Part shown: positions 31,313-40,336 of the stretch, piece by piece
How positions within the stretch are numbered: position 1 is the first letter of the stretch
Layout: each line of letters opens with the position of its first letter
Source of the DNA: Flavobacterium sp. LHD-80
GTDB lineage: Bacteria; Bacteroidota; Bacteroidia; Flavobacteriales; Flavobacteriaceae
DNA length: 64,000 nucleotides
Direction: 5' to 3'
Assembly: GCF_030929605.1 (NCBI RefSeq)
Contig: NZ_JAVFVS010000009.1
Location: 1-64,000 of the forward strand
Made by a program: the position numbers and the translations under genes
Notes under the pieces: generated by a model
Seen by the model: the letters and a program-made list of their open reading frames with translations, nothing else
Told to the model about the DNA's origin: nothing
The model's database searches: none

Positions 31313-32056
31313 CTAATCTGCTGCTCTTTTGGCATTTCGTGCCAATTCATAAAAAACTTCATCCATCGAACCCGTATTGAAACGATTTTTTAATTCAGAT
31401 GGCGAGTCAATTGCTTCAATTTTTCCGTCAACCATAATACTGATTCGGTTACAATATTCGGCTTCATCCATATAATGTGTGGTCACAAATACCGTAATTC
31501 CATTGGCAGCAGCCTGATAAATCATGTCCCAAAACTGTCTGCGGGTTATAGGATCAACGCCTCCTGTAGGTTCATCCAAAAAAACAATTTTTGGCCGATG
31601 AAAAACCGCTACCGAAAAAGCCAGTTTTTGTTTCCAGCCCAAAGGCAGTCCGCCTACTAATTTTTTAGCTTCTTTTTCTAAACCTAAAGTCGCAACCAAT
31701 TCATTGCTTCTTTCCTTGATTTCAGCTCGGGAAACGCCATAAACACCGCCATAAAATTCAATATTTTCAAGAATCGTCAAGTTGTCGTACAACGAAAACT
31801 TCTGACTCATATAACCAATATTCTTTTTGATTTTCTCCTGTTGTTTGTAAACATCAAATCCTGCAACGCTGGCTTCTCCCGAAGTCGGATAAGAAAGTCC
31901 GCAGAGGATTCGCATTGCAGTCGTTTTTCCGGCTCCATTAGCTCCTAAAAAACCAAATATTTCGCCTTCACTGACCTCAAAACTGATTTTATCGACAGCT
32001 TTGAAATCGCCGAATTGCTTGGTCAAATCTTTACAAACTATTGCTTTATTTTGCAT
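31313..32056 (-). CDS. ABC transporter ATP-binding subunit (YbhF C-terminal-half-like)
   Basis: A 247-aa nucleotide-binding protein: Walker A GANGAGKTT (about 36-44), Walker B IVFLDEPTGGVDP (about 157) and H-loop THY. The signature is LVGGLPLGWKQ, not LSGGQ; the same LPLGW variant marks the second half of E. coli YbhF as I recall it. In YbhF both ATPase domains are fused; here they are separate genes with an 11-bp overlap, so they probably work as an obligate heterodimer. Confidence 0.92.
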   Translation of the reverse strand: MQNKAIVCKDLTKQFGDFKAVDKISFEVSEGEIFGFLGANGAGKTTAMRILCGLSYPTSGEASVAGFDVYKQQEKIKKNIGYMSQKFSLYDNLTILENIEFYGGVYGVSRAEIKERSNELVATLGLEKEAKKLVGGLPLGWKQKLAFSVAVFHRPKIVFLDEPTGGVDPITRRQFWDMIYQAAANGITVFVTTHYMDEAEYCNRISIMVDGKIEAIDSPSELKNRFNTGSMDEVFYELARNAKRAAD

Positions 32057-32996
32057 TTGGAGTTTCTTTTAATTCTTTTAAATCACTTTGCTCGCGCATC
32101 AAACGAATAAAACTATCCTCAATTGTCGGTTCTATTTTTTTCACTTCGAAATTTTCTGGATTGTATTTTTCTGCAATAGAATGAACCAATTCTATATTTG
32201 CTTCTTCTGACACAAAAGTTACGTGAAGAAACTCTCCAAAAGCATCACAACTTTCAATTGCTTCATCATTTCTTAGATCTTGTAAGAGTTTATAAATATT
32301 CTTCGCTTTTACGGCAAAAAGTGGTTTTGGGAAACTGTTTATAATTTGTTGAGGCGTATCGACAGTCATAATTTTGCCGTTTTGCATGAGCGCAATACGA
32401 TCGCATAATTTTGCTTCATCCATATAAGGTGTTGAGACAATTATGGTAATATGCTGTTCTTTAAGTTTTTCCAGCATTTCCCAAAATTCGCTTCGTGAAA
32501 CTACATCAACTCCTGTTGTAGGTTCGTCTAAAAACAAAACTTCAGGTTTATGAATCAAGGCGCAGCATAAAGCCAATTTTTGTTTCATTCCGCCCGAAAG
32601 TTTTCCGGCACGTCGGTCACTGAAAGGTTTTATCTGATCGTAAATATCTTTAATCAATTCATAATTTTCCTCAATTGTGGTTCCAAAAATGGTTGCAAAA
32701 AAGTTTAGATTTTCCTGTACAGTCAAATCCTGATACAATGAAAATTTTCCAGGCATATACCCTACTTTATTTCTAATCTTCTGAAACTCTTTTACAACAT
32801 CATGCCCTTGAACAGTTGCAGTTCCGCCATCTGCAAGCAGTAATGTTGTCAAAATTCGGAAAATAGAAGTTTTTCCTGCGCCATCAGGACCAATCAATCC
32901 GAAGAGTTCGCCTTTCTGCACCTCAAACGACACGTTGTCTACGGCAACAAAATCACCATACTTTTTAGTACTATTTTTTAATGTAACTGCAGGCAT
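32046..32996 (-). CDS. ABC transporter ATP-binding subunit (YbhF N-terminal-half-like)
   Basis: A 316-aa ATPase with Walker A GPDGAGKTS (about 33-41), canonical signature LSGGMKQKLAL (about 135) and Walker B VLFLDEPTTGVDV. After the ATPase domain comes an extra C-terminal segment of about 75 residues (YKLLQDLRNDEAIES..., VHSIAEKYNPENF), as in the DrrA-type family. It overlaps the next ATPase gene by 11 bp and follows the membrane-fusion gene by 9 bp. Confidence 0.92.
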   Translation of the reverse strand: MPAVTLKNSTKKYGDFVAVDNVSFEVQKGELFGLIGPDGAGKTSIFRILTTLLLADGGTATVQGHDVVKEFQKIRNKVGYMPGKFSLYQDLTVQENLNFFATIFGTTIEENYELIKDIYDQIKPFSDRRAGKLSGGMKQKLALCCALIHKPEVLFLDEPTTGVDVVSRSEFWEMLEKLKEQHITIIVSTPYMDEAKLCDRIALMQNGKIMTVDTPQQIINSFPKPLFAVKAKNIYKLLQDLRNDEAIESCDAFGEFLHVTFVSEEANIELVHSIAEKYNPENFEVKKIEPTIEDSFIRLMREQSDLKELKETPNAK

Positions 32997-33005
32997 AGCA
33001 TTATT

Positions 33006-33908
33006 TTATTTTGACCAAAGCACCTCTCCGTACATACCAATTTTCAAAAATCCATCGTTCTTTACCTTAACTTTTATAGCATAAACTAGATTTGCTCTTT
33101 CGTCTTTGGTCGGAATTGTCTTTGGCGAAAACTCTGATTTATCTGAAATCCAACTGATTGTTCCTTGATATTCTTTGTATTTTTTTTCACCTTGATCAAT
33201 TCGCACTTTAACTTGTTGTCCTATTTTAATTTGAGGCAATTGCGTTCCCGTAATATAAGCTCTAAGATTCAATGATTCCAGATTTGCAATTTTGTAAAGC
33301 GGTTTTCCAATAACTGCCATTTCATATTGTTCAGCATATTTCGTCAACACAGTTCCTTTAATTGGGTTTACAATGATGCTTTTATTTAACTGATCTTCTA
33401 CTCCTTTTAACTGAACACCAACTGTATTTCCTTGTTCTGTCAGGTTTTCATTTGTAATTTCTAAAGTATTTTTCTGCGCACTAATTTGAGACTGCAGCGT
33501 CGCCACTTTTGCATTGGCATCGTCTAATTGTTTTTGCGAAGCAACTCCTCCTTTTACCAGCTTTTCAGTTCGGTTGCGGTCAAGAAGCGCATTGGCAAGC
33601 TGCTTTTTAAGCGCATCTGTCTGAATTTGTTCTTGAGGTCTTCCGCTCAAAATTGCTTTTTTGTTTTGCTTCAACTGCATTTTATTGATCGCCAGCTGTG
33701 TACTGTCAATATATCCAACCTTTTGCCCGGCTTCTAATTGCTGTCCTTCCTCAACATTCAATTGTAAAATCCGACCATTTGATTCGGCTGCAAGAATAGT
33801 TTCGACAGCTTCAAAAGTTCCCGAAGCGTCAAAATCATTTTCTTTATTATGGCAAGAAACCATGCAAATCATTGGCATAAGAAAATAGAAAAGCTTTATC
33901 TTTTTCAT
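33006..33908 (-). CDS. HlyD/YbhG-type membrane fusion lipoprotein
   Basis: A 300-aa periplasmic adaptor. The signal ends with a lipobox (CMVSC), suggesting anchoring in the membrane. A split lipoyl domain (about 28-70 and 180-215: ILAAESNGRILQLNVEEGQQLEAGQKVGYID) brackets an alpha-helical hairpin (about 75-175, coiled coil with DALKKQLANALLDRNRTEKL). It links the ABC permeases to TolC. Its start is 12 bp from the TolC stop; the operon order TetR-TolC-HlyD-ABC-ABC-permease-permease makes the role clear. Confidence 0.92.
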   Translation of the reverse strand: MKKIKLFYFLMPMICMVSCHNKENDFDASGTFEAVETILAAESNGRILQLNVEEGQQLEAGQKVGYIDSTQLAINKMQLKQNKKAILSGRPQEQIQTDALKKQLANALLDRNRTEKLVKGGVASQKQLDDANAKVATLQSQISAQKNTLEITNENLTEQGNTVGVQLKGVEDQLNKSIIVNPIKGTVLTKYAEQYEMAVIGKPLYKIANLESLNLRAYITGTQLPQIKIGQQVKVRIDQGEKKYKEYQGTISWISDKSEFSPKTIPTKDERANLVYAIKVKVKNDGFLKIGMYGEVLWSK

Positions 33909-33920
33909 AATATATGGTAA

Positions 33921-35162
33921 TTAATTTCCTTTGATTATTTGATACTCATAAGCCGTCATGAGCAATTGAATTTCGTGTAGTGCTTTCTCCGCTCTTGCAG
34001 TTCCTTCTTTTTCGGTGGCATTCAGCAAATCGATTAATGGACCAGCGCCAGTGTCGTATTTCAACTGATATCCTTCGCGTATTGTTTGGCGAAGTTTTAC
34101 AAGGTTATCATCATCTTTCAAAATTGCCGTTTGTCTGTCGATATCTGTTTTCTTCTGATTCATTTGAAACCTCGTATTGAATAAAAAAGTCTCTTCTTGA
34201 ACTTCAATTTTTTTCAATTCTTGTTGTGTAAGTTCTTTTTCGTTTGAATTCTTATACAAACCTTTTATATCCCAGCCAACACTTAATCCGGCAACGCCAA
34301 CGGTAGAAATTTTATTTGGTCCTAAATTGACACCGGGAGCAAGTATAACGCCAGCGCCAAGCAATCCAACCTTTGGCATTAAATTAACTTTCTGCATATC
34401 GGATTGTGCATTTACAAGATTTCTCTGGCTTTCAAATCGCTTCTGTTCTGGACGATTGATTAAGGTATCAATTCCCATAACATTTACAGGTTTTTCCAGT
34501 TGAGTCTGGCTGATATTTTTGCCTGTCAAATACGAAAGCATAGTTTGATAACCCTTTCTCGTATATTGGAAATCTGTTTTTTGTCTGCTGAGATTTAATT
34601 GCTCTGCTTTTATTTCATCGACATCTGTTTTGTAGGCAAGTCCATTTTCATGAAGTTTTTTTACTTTATCAATATTATTGGAAAGAATCTTATTTTGTAT
34701 TTCCAATTGTTTCAGCTGTTCGTCAATCAAAAGCATTCCGAAATAAAGCTGATTCACTCTTGAACGCAAATCATAAAGTGAAACTTCAACAGAAGCTTTA
34801 TCAACATTTGAAGAAGCCTCAATAATTTTCTTCTGAGTTTTGGTCGCACCTCCATCCCAAATTACCTGATTCACTTGCCCGAGTCCAATAAACTTAAACT
34901 TGCTGTCACTTCCTGAACTTCCCATACTCGGAAAATCGCCAAAAACATAACCTTCAATTGCAGTCAAGCTTACTTGTGGCAAATAAGCTTTATTGGCATT
35001 GCTTATCGTATATTCTTTGCTTTTGTCAATCAGTTCGTATTGTTTGATTAGAGGGTAATTTTCAAACGCCAACTGGTAACTTTGATCAATTGTCAGGTTC
35101 TGAGCCTGAACACTTATAAAGGACAGAATTCCAATATATTTAAGTAAGTATAATTTTCTCAT
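33921..35162 (-). CDS. TolC family outer-membrane efflux protein
   Basis: 413 aa from the ATG at 35162, which gives a standard signal peptide (about 20 residues, ending VQAQ); the longer frame to 35195 would run into the TetR gene. Two long coiled-coil repeats (about 30-210 and 230-410) include DQSYQLAFENYPLIKQYELIDKSKEY and the NPxLxxA-like start typical of TolC. It forms the trimeric exit duct of the tripartite pump. It lies 25 bp downstream of the TetR stop. Confidence 0.9.
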   Translation of the reverse strand: MRKLYLLKYIGILSFISVQAQNLTIDQSYQLAFENYPLIKQYELIDKSKEYTISNANKAYLPQVSLTAIEGYVFGDFPSMGSSGSDSKFKFIGLGQVNQVIWDGGATKTQKKIIEASSNVDKASVEVSLYDLRSRVNQLYFGMLLIDEQLKQLEIQNKILSNNIDKVKKLHENGLAYKTDVDEIKAEQLNLSRQKTDFQYTRKGYQTMLSYLTGKNISQTQLEKPVNVMGIDTLINRPEQKRFESQRNLVNAQSDMQKVNLMPKVGLLGAGVILAPGVNLGPNKISTVGVAGLSVGWDIKGLYKNSNEKELTQQELKKIEVQEETFLFNTRFQMNQKKTDIDRQTAILKDDDNLVKLRQTIREGYQLKYDTGAGPLIDLLNATEKEGTARAEKALHEIQLLMTAYEYQIIKGN

Positions 35163-35187
35163 TTTATACAAATAATTAAACTTCTGA

Positions 35188-35817
35188 TTACACATTGCTG
35201 AACATCATATTAATCCACATTGGGATTTTCTTCTTGCGCTCTTGCATCAATTCGTTAAACTGCTCCATTTGTAAATTTCTGCTTCCCATAATAATAGGTT
35301 TTGCTATAAAAGGAAAAACCACCAATCCTAAAAGGTTCATCAAAAAATGAAGCGGATTTGGTTCTGTTATTACTTTCTTTTCTACCAATTCCTGAAACTG
35401 TTTTATGAAAACTGATTCGTTTATAATTTCTCTAATTGGCAATCTTTTTAAAAGTCCCTCAGGATTATTTCGAATTTCAGTAAGGATAAAGGTTGGGATT
35501 TCTGGTTCTGCAGTAATGAAATCAATATATCGATCCGCAATAATTTCAACTTTTTGCTGTAAGGAAGTGGTATCGTCATTCAGTATTACTTTCATGCTGC
35601 CTATAAAACCGGCAAAAGTTTCAGACATTATTATTTCAAAAAGTTTGGCCTTGCTTCTAAAGTAATAATTGAGCAAAGCAAGATTCAAACCAGCTTCTTC
35701 CGCAATATCTCTAGTTCTTGTTGCCGTAAAACCTTTTTTATAAAAGACTGTTTTTGCTGCCGCTTTTATCTTTTCTTCTGTAGTTGTGTCCTTCTTTTTA
35801 GACTCTGAAACACTCAT
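35188..35817 (-). CDS. TetR family repressor of the efflux operon (CecR-like)
   Basis: A 209-aa regulator with an N-terminal HTH (about 15-62: EKIKAAAKTVFYKKGFTATRTRDIAEEAGLNLALLNYYF, quoted in part) and an all-helical ligand-binding region. It is the first gene of the operon and so likely represses its own transcription until a drug binds, as CecR (YbiH) does for ybhGFSR in E. coli. A perfect 18-bp palindrome just upstream of its promoter is the candidate operator. Confidence 0.9.
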   Translation of the reverse strand: MSVSESKKKDTTTEEKIKAAAKTVFYKKGFTATRTRDIAEEAGLNLALLNYYFRSKAKLFEIIMSETFAGFIGSMKVILNDDTTSLQQKVEIIADRYIDFITAEPEIPTFILTEIRNNPEGLLKRLPIREIINESVFIKQFQELVEKKVITEPNPLHFLMNLLGLVVFPFIAKPIIMGSRNLQMEQFNELMQERKKKIPMWINMMFSNV

Positions 35818-35834
35818 CTTTAATAATTTACATG

Positions 35835-35889
35835 CAAATATAAAATATTTCTAAATACGTTAAACAAATATTTTAATCAAATGATTAAA
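35835..35889 (-). promoter_or_regulatory. Promoter and TetR operator of the efflux operon
   Basis: On the minus strand TTG (35867-35865) and TATATTTG (35842-35835) are 22 bp apart, an acceptable -33/-7 pair. Immediately upstream, TTTAATCA-AA-TGATTAAA (35872-35889) is a perfect palindrome with further imperfect symmetry on both sides (AATATTT/AAATATT). The position abutting the -33 box suits a TetR-type autorepressor. Confidence 0.65.
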
Positions 35890-35954
35890 TATTTTGATTA
35901 ATACCTAATTATAAATAAACGCTGTCATTCTTTTTGAAATAACAGCGCCTCTTT

Positions 35955-36968
35955 TTATTTTGTTTTAATTTCTTTTACTTTCTTCATTACCTCAATAAAT
36001 CGGTACTGCATCACTTCTTTTTTTCCATCAGGCATTTCGTTATATGCCCCATAAAATATTTTGGTTTTTCCTTTATCGATTCCATAAAACGTTTTTGCTA
36101 CTTCAATTTTAACTTTTTCATTTTCTTTTTTCAGAGCTACAGTATCAGCCAATTTAATACTAGAAACATAGCAAATCTCCGGCATAAAACCGTCTTTTGT
36201 CATTTGAGGAAAAATTCGAAATACTTTAGGTTTACTTTCAACATTTTCTAGTGTCAAAGGCAAAATAAACTTTGCTTTCGCTTCAGCAAGGACTTTATCA
36301 TAAAAATTGTTGATTTCCTGTTCTTTCTCATATTTAAAGAATTCACCAGCCGGATTTAAGCATTGTTTAGCCACAGTTATATCGTTCACAGCATCAATCA
36401 AGTAACCTTTTTTATAGTTTTCTTGAGCCAATTTATAATAATCTGATGCAGTTTTTTTCAATAAAGTATATTGTCCAAACTGTAAAATATTAATCTTCCA
36501 CTCGTTGCCGTACTTACCATAAATTACGGTTATCAATGCATCATTGTGTGTAGTTGTAGGCATAAATAACACAGTAAACATCTCTTTATTCAAGGCTTTG
36601 TAACTAATAACATAGTCATTGTCTCCCGAAACTCCCGATATCAAAGTATTAGGAATATTTATGTTTGTATTTGAAACATAATATTGATCAAGAATTGTAT
36701 AGCTTTTAGACGGATAATTAGCGCTCATCGTACCAACTAGATTATTTAAATCAGAACTTGCAACTGTTGTAAGTAATTTATCCGAAAGCAGCGCTTTTAC
36801 GCCTGGAATATCATTACTCATTATAGCTTTGAATAATTTATCATTTACGACCTTAATTTCTTGAACCTTACTTGCTTCAATATCTTCATTTTTTTGTGTT
36901 CCACTTGATCCAAAATTACAGCTTTGAAAAATTACTGCTGTTAAAATAATTAGTAAAATTTTACGCAT
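35955..36968 (-). CDS. Hypothetical lipoprotein, 337 aa
   Basis: Lipobox FQSC with Cys17, followed by NFGSSGTQKN, then a region (about 25-150) that reads like an NTF2/DUF3887-type fold (NDKLFKAIMSNDIPGVKALLSDKL, GNEWKINILQFGQYTLL) and a helical-plus-beta C-terminus. I do not recognise a named family over its full length. It is likely envelope-anchored. A 66-bp region separates it from the efflux promoter and palindrome; no partner gene is evident. Confidence 0.75.
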   Translation of the reverse strand: MRKILLIILTAVIFQSCNFGSSGTQKNEDIEASKVQEIKVVNDKLFKAIMSNDIPGVKALLSDKLLTTVASSDLNNLVGTMSANYPSKSYTILDQYYVSNTNINIPNTLISGVSGDNDYVISYKALNKEMFTVLFMPTTTHNDALITVIYGKYGNEWKINILQFGQYTLLKKTASDYYKLAQENYKKGYLIDAVNDITVAKQCLNPAGEFFKYEKEQEINNFYDKVLAEAKAKFILPLTLENVESKPKVFRIFPQMTKDGFMPEICYVSSIKLADTVALKKENEKVKIEVAKTFYGIDKGKTKIFYGAYNEMPDGKKEVMQYRFIEVMKKVKEIKTK

Positions 36969-37292
36969 TGGCTTTGATTATTTGATAGTTTTCTAATTTA
37001 TAAAACACCTTATTTTTCTTAATAAAGAGAAAAGCGAATATAGCTTTTATTGAAAAATAAATAAGTATTTAATAAAAATAAATTTATCAAAAACAGTTGC
37101 TGCTATAAGAGCAAAGTCCAATTAAATGGCGATTCAAAAAACACATTTAAAACATTAATAACAAACAAATTACACATTTTAAAACAACCTTAATTTCTAT
37201 AAAAAAGAGTATCTTTACTTCACATTGTTTTAATTATTGCCTTTTACCGATTCTAAAGAAATTTATTGTTTAAACTAATTTCTATCGCATAT
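36969..37292. other. AT-rich intergenic region between divergent genes
   Basis: No gene found. It holds the promoters of the lipoprotein and the DUF2490 gene; TATCTTTA (37210-37217) differs from the -7 consensus by one base and is the best candidate for the latter. No repeats or hairpins of note. Confidence 0.5.
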
Positions 37293-38063
37293 ATGAAGAA
37301 CAATTTTATTTGGATTTTTATCTTTTTGTTTCCAATTTGGATGCTAGCACAAACCGATCAAAAAAAGGAAATCAACCAGCAGCTTCAAACCTGGGTTTCT
37401 ATAAATACGGTAACAAAATTTGCAGATCACTGGGCTGTTATTGGAGATTTTCACATTCGCCGAAACGATTTTGTGTCTGACCCCAGCTTTTATTTTATAC
37501 GAGGAGGCGTTAGTTATATTCCTAATTCAAATGTTTCGTTAAACTTAGGATATGCGCATATGTGGCTGGCACCTTCAAATGAAGATTGGAGTACTTTTGC
37601 CGATGAAAACAGAATTTACCAGCAAGCACAATTAAATGTAAAAGTGTCAAAAGTGAGTATTTTGCAACGCATCAGAAACGAACAACGCTGGCAGGAAAAA
37701 ATAGTTAACGATTTACCAAGTGGCGACTGGCGTTTTACCAACAGAGTACGATATTTAATGAGTTTTACTTTCCCGATTTCTGATAAAAAATCTTGGCCTC
37801 AGATGGTTCTTTCAGATGAAATTCTTTTACAATTTGGCGAAGAAGCTGTTTATAACACTTTTGATCAGAATCGCTTTTTCATCGGAATAAAAAAACAAAT
37901 CAATCCAAAATGGAGTTATGATTTTGGGTATATGAATGTGTATCAGCAAAAATATTCTGGTTATCAATATGATATGAATCATACTATTAGATTGTTTTTC
38001 TATCTAAGTACCAGCATTCGGAAAAAAGTGCCTTCAACTACTGAAAATTCAGGAGACGAATAA
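37293..38063 (+). CDS. DUF2490 outer-membrane protein
   Basis: 256 aa from the ATG at 37293; the frame can be extended 9 codons to a TTG, but the ATG gives a normal signal peptide (about 1-20, ending MLAQ). The rest alternates short amphipathic strands (QTWVSINTVTKFADHWAVIGDFHIRR, NVSLNLGYAHMWLAPS, WSYDFGYMNVYQQ, quoted in part), the pattern of a DUF2490 beta-barrel, likely an outer-membrane channel of unknown substrate. Monocistronic, convergent with PUL2. Confidence 0.85.
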   Translation: MKNNFIWIFIFLFPIWMLAQTDQKKEINQQLQTWVSINTVTKFADHWAVIGDFHIRRNDFVSDPSFYFIRGGVSYIPNSNVSLNLGYAHMWLAPSNEDWSTFADENRIYQQAQLNVKVSKVSILQRIRNEQRWQEKIVNDLPSGDWRFTNRVRYLMSFTFPISDKKSWPQMVLSDEILLQFGEEAVYNTFDQNRFFIGIKKQINPKWSYDFGYMNVYQQKYSGYQYDMNHTIRLFFYLSTSIRKKVPSTTENSGDE

Positions 38064-38071
38064 TTTTTTTT

Positions 38072-38207
38072 AACACATAGAAGCATAGAATTTTATTTAA
38101 AAAGAGTGTTGAAAGAAACTAGTTTCTAACACATAGCCAAGTATGTTTCTTTAAAACAAATGAAACGGCTTTTTTAAGTATCTCAAATCTATATTTCCAT
38201 GTGTTAA
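38072..38207. repeat. Dispersed ACACATAG-type repeats
   Basis: TAACACATAGAAGCATAG near 38072-38089 and TAACACATAGCCAAGTATG near 38127-38145 are related direct copies, and CATGTGTTA near 38199-38207 is an inverted copy, between the convergent DUF2490 and asparaginase genes. They look like a degenerate intergenic element that may also act as a transcription end. Confidence 0.55.
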
Positions 38208-38227
38208 AATAATTACGTACAAAAGAT

Positions 38228-39229
38228 TTATTTCAAGAAATAATCAGCATCAATTAAACGGTTTCCTGTTTCATCATAAACGGCATAATTAAAACCGCCT
38301 TGAACGCAATACGAACCATATTCGCCATTTTTATTCAAAGCAATAAACCCAACCTGAATATCTTTTAAATCTTTATTTCTGTTTTTGGTCAATTTCACGA
38401 TTCTGGCAACCGCTTCTTCACAGGCTTTTTGAGGCGATTTCCCGTGACGCATCAATTCAACAACCAAATGACAGCCAGCAATTCTGATTACTTCTTCTCC
38501 ATGGCCTGTTGCAGTTGCGGCGCCAATTTCGTTATCGACATATAAACCTGCTCCAATAATTGGCGAATCACCTACACGTCCGTGCATTTTAAACGCCATT
38601 CCACTTGTTGTACAGGCACCGGAAAGATTTCCATCAGCATCTAAAGCAATCATTCCAATCGTATCGTGGTTTTCAATATTAGCAATTGGCTTGTATTTAC
38701 TGTCTTTCAGCCATTCCTTCCATTCTTTTTCCGATTCTTCTAATAGCAGATTTTCTTTTTTAAAGCCTTGTTCCAATGCAAATTGCAAAGCTCCATCGCC
38801 AACAAGCATGACATGAGGTGTTTTTTCCATCACGGCTCTTGCAACAGAAATAGGATGTTTAATATATTCTAAACAAGCAACAGAACCAATATTGGCATTT
38901 TCATCCATAATACAAGCATCAAGCGTTACGCGTCCGTCTCTGTCTGGGCGTCCGCCGTAACCAACGCTTCTTTCTTTTGGATCAGCTTCCGGAATTTTTA
39001 CACCGGCTTCAACAGCATCTAAAGCTTTGCCGTTTTTCTTTAAAACTTCCCAAGCGGCTTCATTTGCAGGTATTCCAAATCGCCATGTAGAAAGTACAAT
39101 TGGTTTCTTTCCTTTTTTTGAAGGTTCCTTTTCTTCTTTTTCTGAATTAGATTGAAAAGATTGCAATGCCACAGCAACTGAAGCAATTGCGGTTGTTTTT
39201 ATAAAATTTCTACGATTTGAGTTTGCCAT
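38228..39229 (-). CDS. N4-(beta-N-acetylglucosaminyl)-L-asparaginase, Tat-exported
   Basis: A 333-aa Ntn-hydrolase. The self-cleavage site is D189-T190 in NHDTIGM, where T190 becomes the N-terminal nucleophile. Conserved flanks are GGRPDRDGRVTLDA and HGRVGDSPIIGAGLYVDNEIGAATATGHGE (in part). It splits the bond between GlcNAc and Asn in N-glycans, the last step of glycan removal. The N-terminus NRRNFIKTTAIASVAVAL is a twin-arginine signal, so the enzyme is exported folded. It is the last gene of PUL2, 154 bp downstream of the kinase. Confidence 0.92.
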   Translation of the reverse strand: MANSNRRNFIKTTAIASVAVALQSFQSNSEKEEKEPSKKGKKPIVLSTWRFGIPANEAAWEVLKKNGKALDAVEAGVKIPEADPKERSVGYGGRPDRDGRVTLDACIMDENANIGSVACLEYIKHPISVARAVMEKTPHVMLVGDGALQFALEQGFKKENLLLEESEKEWKEWLKDSKYKPIANIENHDTIGMIALDADGNLSGACTTSGMAFKMHGRVGDSPIIGAGLYVDNEIGAATATGHGEEVIRIAGCHLVVELMRHGKSPQKACEEAVARIVKLTKNRNKDLKDIQVGFIALNKNGEYGSYCVQGGFNYAVYDETGNRLIDADYFLK

Positions 39230-39383
39230 ATTTGATAAAATTTAAACCATATAAGGTATGTAAGGACATTAAAGAGTTTTGCATAATTTCTACAAACCAA
39301 ATAAATAAGAACATTTAAAAGCGATAATTAAATAAACTTATATTACTTATATGGTTCAAAAAATCCTAGTAAATTTAGAAAAA

Positions 39384-40286
39384 CTATGCTTCATATAACA
39401 TACTTGCAGCGCCTAATAAAGCTGCAATTTCGTTATCTGTAGAAACAGAAACATTAATGTCAATTCCTGATTGTTTTATTCTTTTATTGAAAGCATCCAA
39501 GAAGAATTCGCTAGCATTTGCAATTTTTCCGCCAATAATAAATCCGTTTGCTCCAAATTTTTCCAGCCAAGGAATTGCGACTTCAGCTAAGTCTTCTCCC
39601 ATTTCTTCAAAAACTTTTACTGCGATTTCGTCACCGCTTAAAGCAAGATTATAAAGTTCTAACCCGCTGTTGATTTTTTTTCCTGCCAAAGTTTTATAAT
39701 TCGCCAAAAGACCTCGTGCTGAAACATAATCTTCAGCCATCCCATCTTTAAAAGCAAGATTCCAAATTTCTCCATCTTGAGGAACTGATTCTCCCGATGA
39801 AATTGAAATTCCTTTATCAATAAAACAAGCGCCAAGTCCAGTGCCCAATGTAACTGCCATCACTTTTTTAGAAAGATTATTGGAGTTTTTAAAAACCTCG
39901 CCTTTTCCAAAACAAACAGCATCATTTTCAAAAAGAATAGGAAATTCACTTGAAAGATTTAATGTTCCCTGAAATAAATAGCGCACATTCAGTCCGTAAA
40001 AATGTTCGTATTTTGACTGGTCTTTTATCCAGCAAAGTCCGTTAGTGTAATCAAAAGGTCCAGGCATACAAATTGTAAGTCCTTTTATTGCTTCAACTTT
40101 TGAATTTTCCACCGAAGTTCGGATCACTTTTTCCCAAATCGACATAACTTCATTTACAGGTAAATTGGAGTCGAAAGTTTCTTTTTGCAATGATAAATCA
40201 ATCACTTTCATGCTTAAAAGATCTATAATTGCTGCGGTAATATGTGTTCCTCCTATGTCAATTCCAACGGCATATTCTTTATTCAT
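39384..40286 (-). CDS. ROK family sugar kinase without the zinc motif
   Basis: A 300-aa cytosolic kinase. The phosphate-binding loop is D10-I-G-G-T (GIDIGGTH), the catalytic Asp is in ENDAVCFGKGE, and VTLGTGLGACFID is the second phosphate loop. The Cys-rich zinc motif typical of ROK kinases (CGCGxxGC) is replaced by IWNLAFKDGMAEDYVSARG. It may phosphorylate mannose or GlcNAc released by the neighbouring enzymes. A short perfect hairpin ACCATTA/TAATGGT lies at 40302-40321, between it and the GH125 gene. Confidence 0.85.
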   Translation of the reverse strand: MNKEYAVGIDIGGTHITAAIIDLLSMKVIDLSLQKETFDSNLPVNEVMSIWEKVIRTSVENSKVEAIKGLTICMPGPFDYTNGLCWIKDQSKYEHFYGLNVRYLFQGTLNLSSEFPILFENDAVCFGKGEVFKNSNNLSKKVMAVTLGTGLGACFIDKGISISSGESVPQDGEIWNLAFKDGMAEDYVSARGLLANYKTLAGKKINSGLELYNLALSGDEIAVKVFEEMGEDLAEVAIPWLEKFGANGFIIGGKIANASEFFLDAFNKRIKQSGIDINVSVSTDNEIAALLGAASMLYEA

Positions 40287-40336
40287 TCTTTTGTATTTTG
40301 AACCATTAAATCTCTAATGGTATATTTTTTTTTATT

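Noticed and set aside
37210..37217. Strong promoter for the DUF2490 gene
   Set aside because: TATCTTTA deviates from the consensus and has no -33 TTG; noted only as a candidate.
37266..37292. TTG start for the DUF2490 protein
   Set aside because: It lengthens the signal region without support; the ATG at 37293 gives a normal signal peptide.
39245..39356. Long-range inverted repeat AACCATATAAG / CTTATATGGTT between the asparaginase and kinase genes
   Set aside because: The arms are only 11 bp, AT-rich and 90 bp apart; could be chance.
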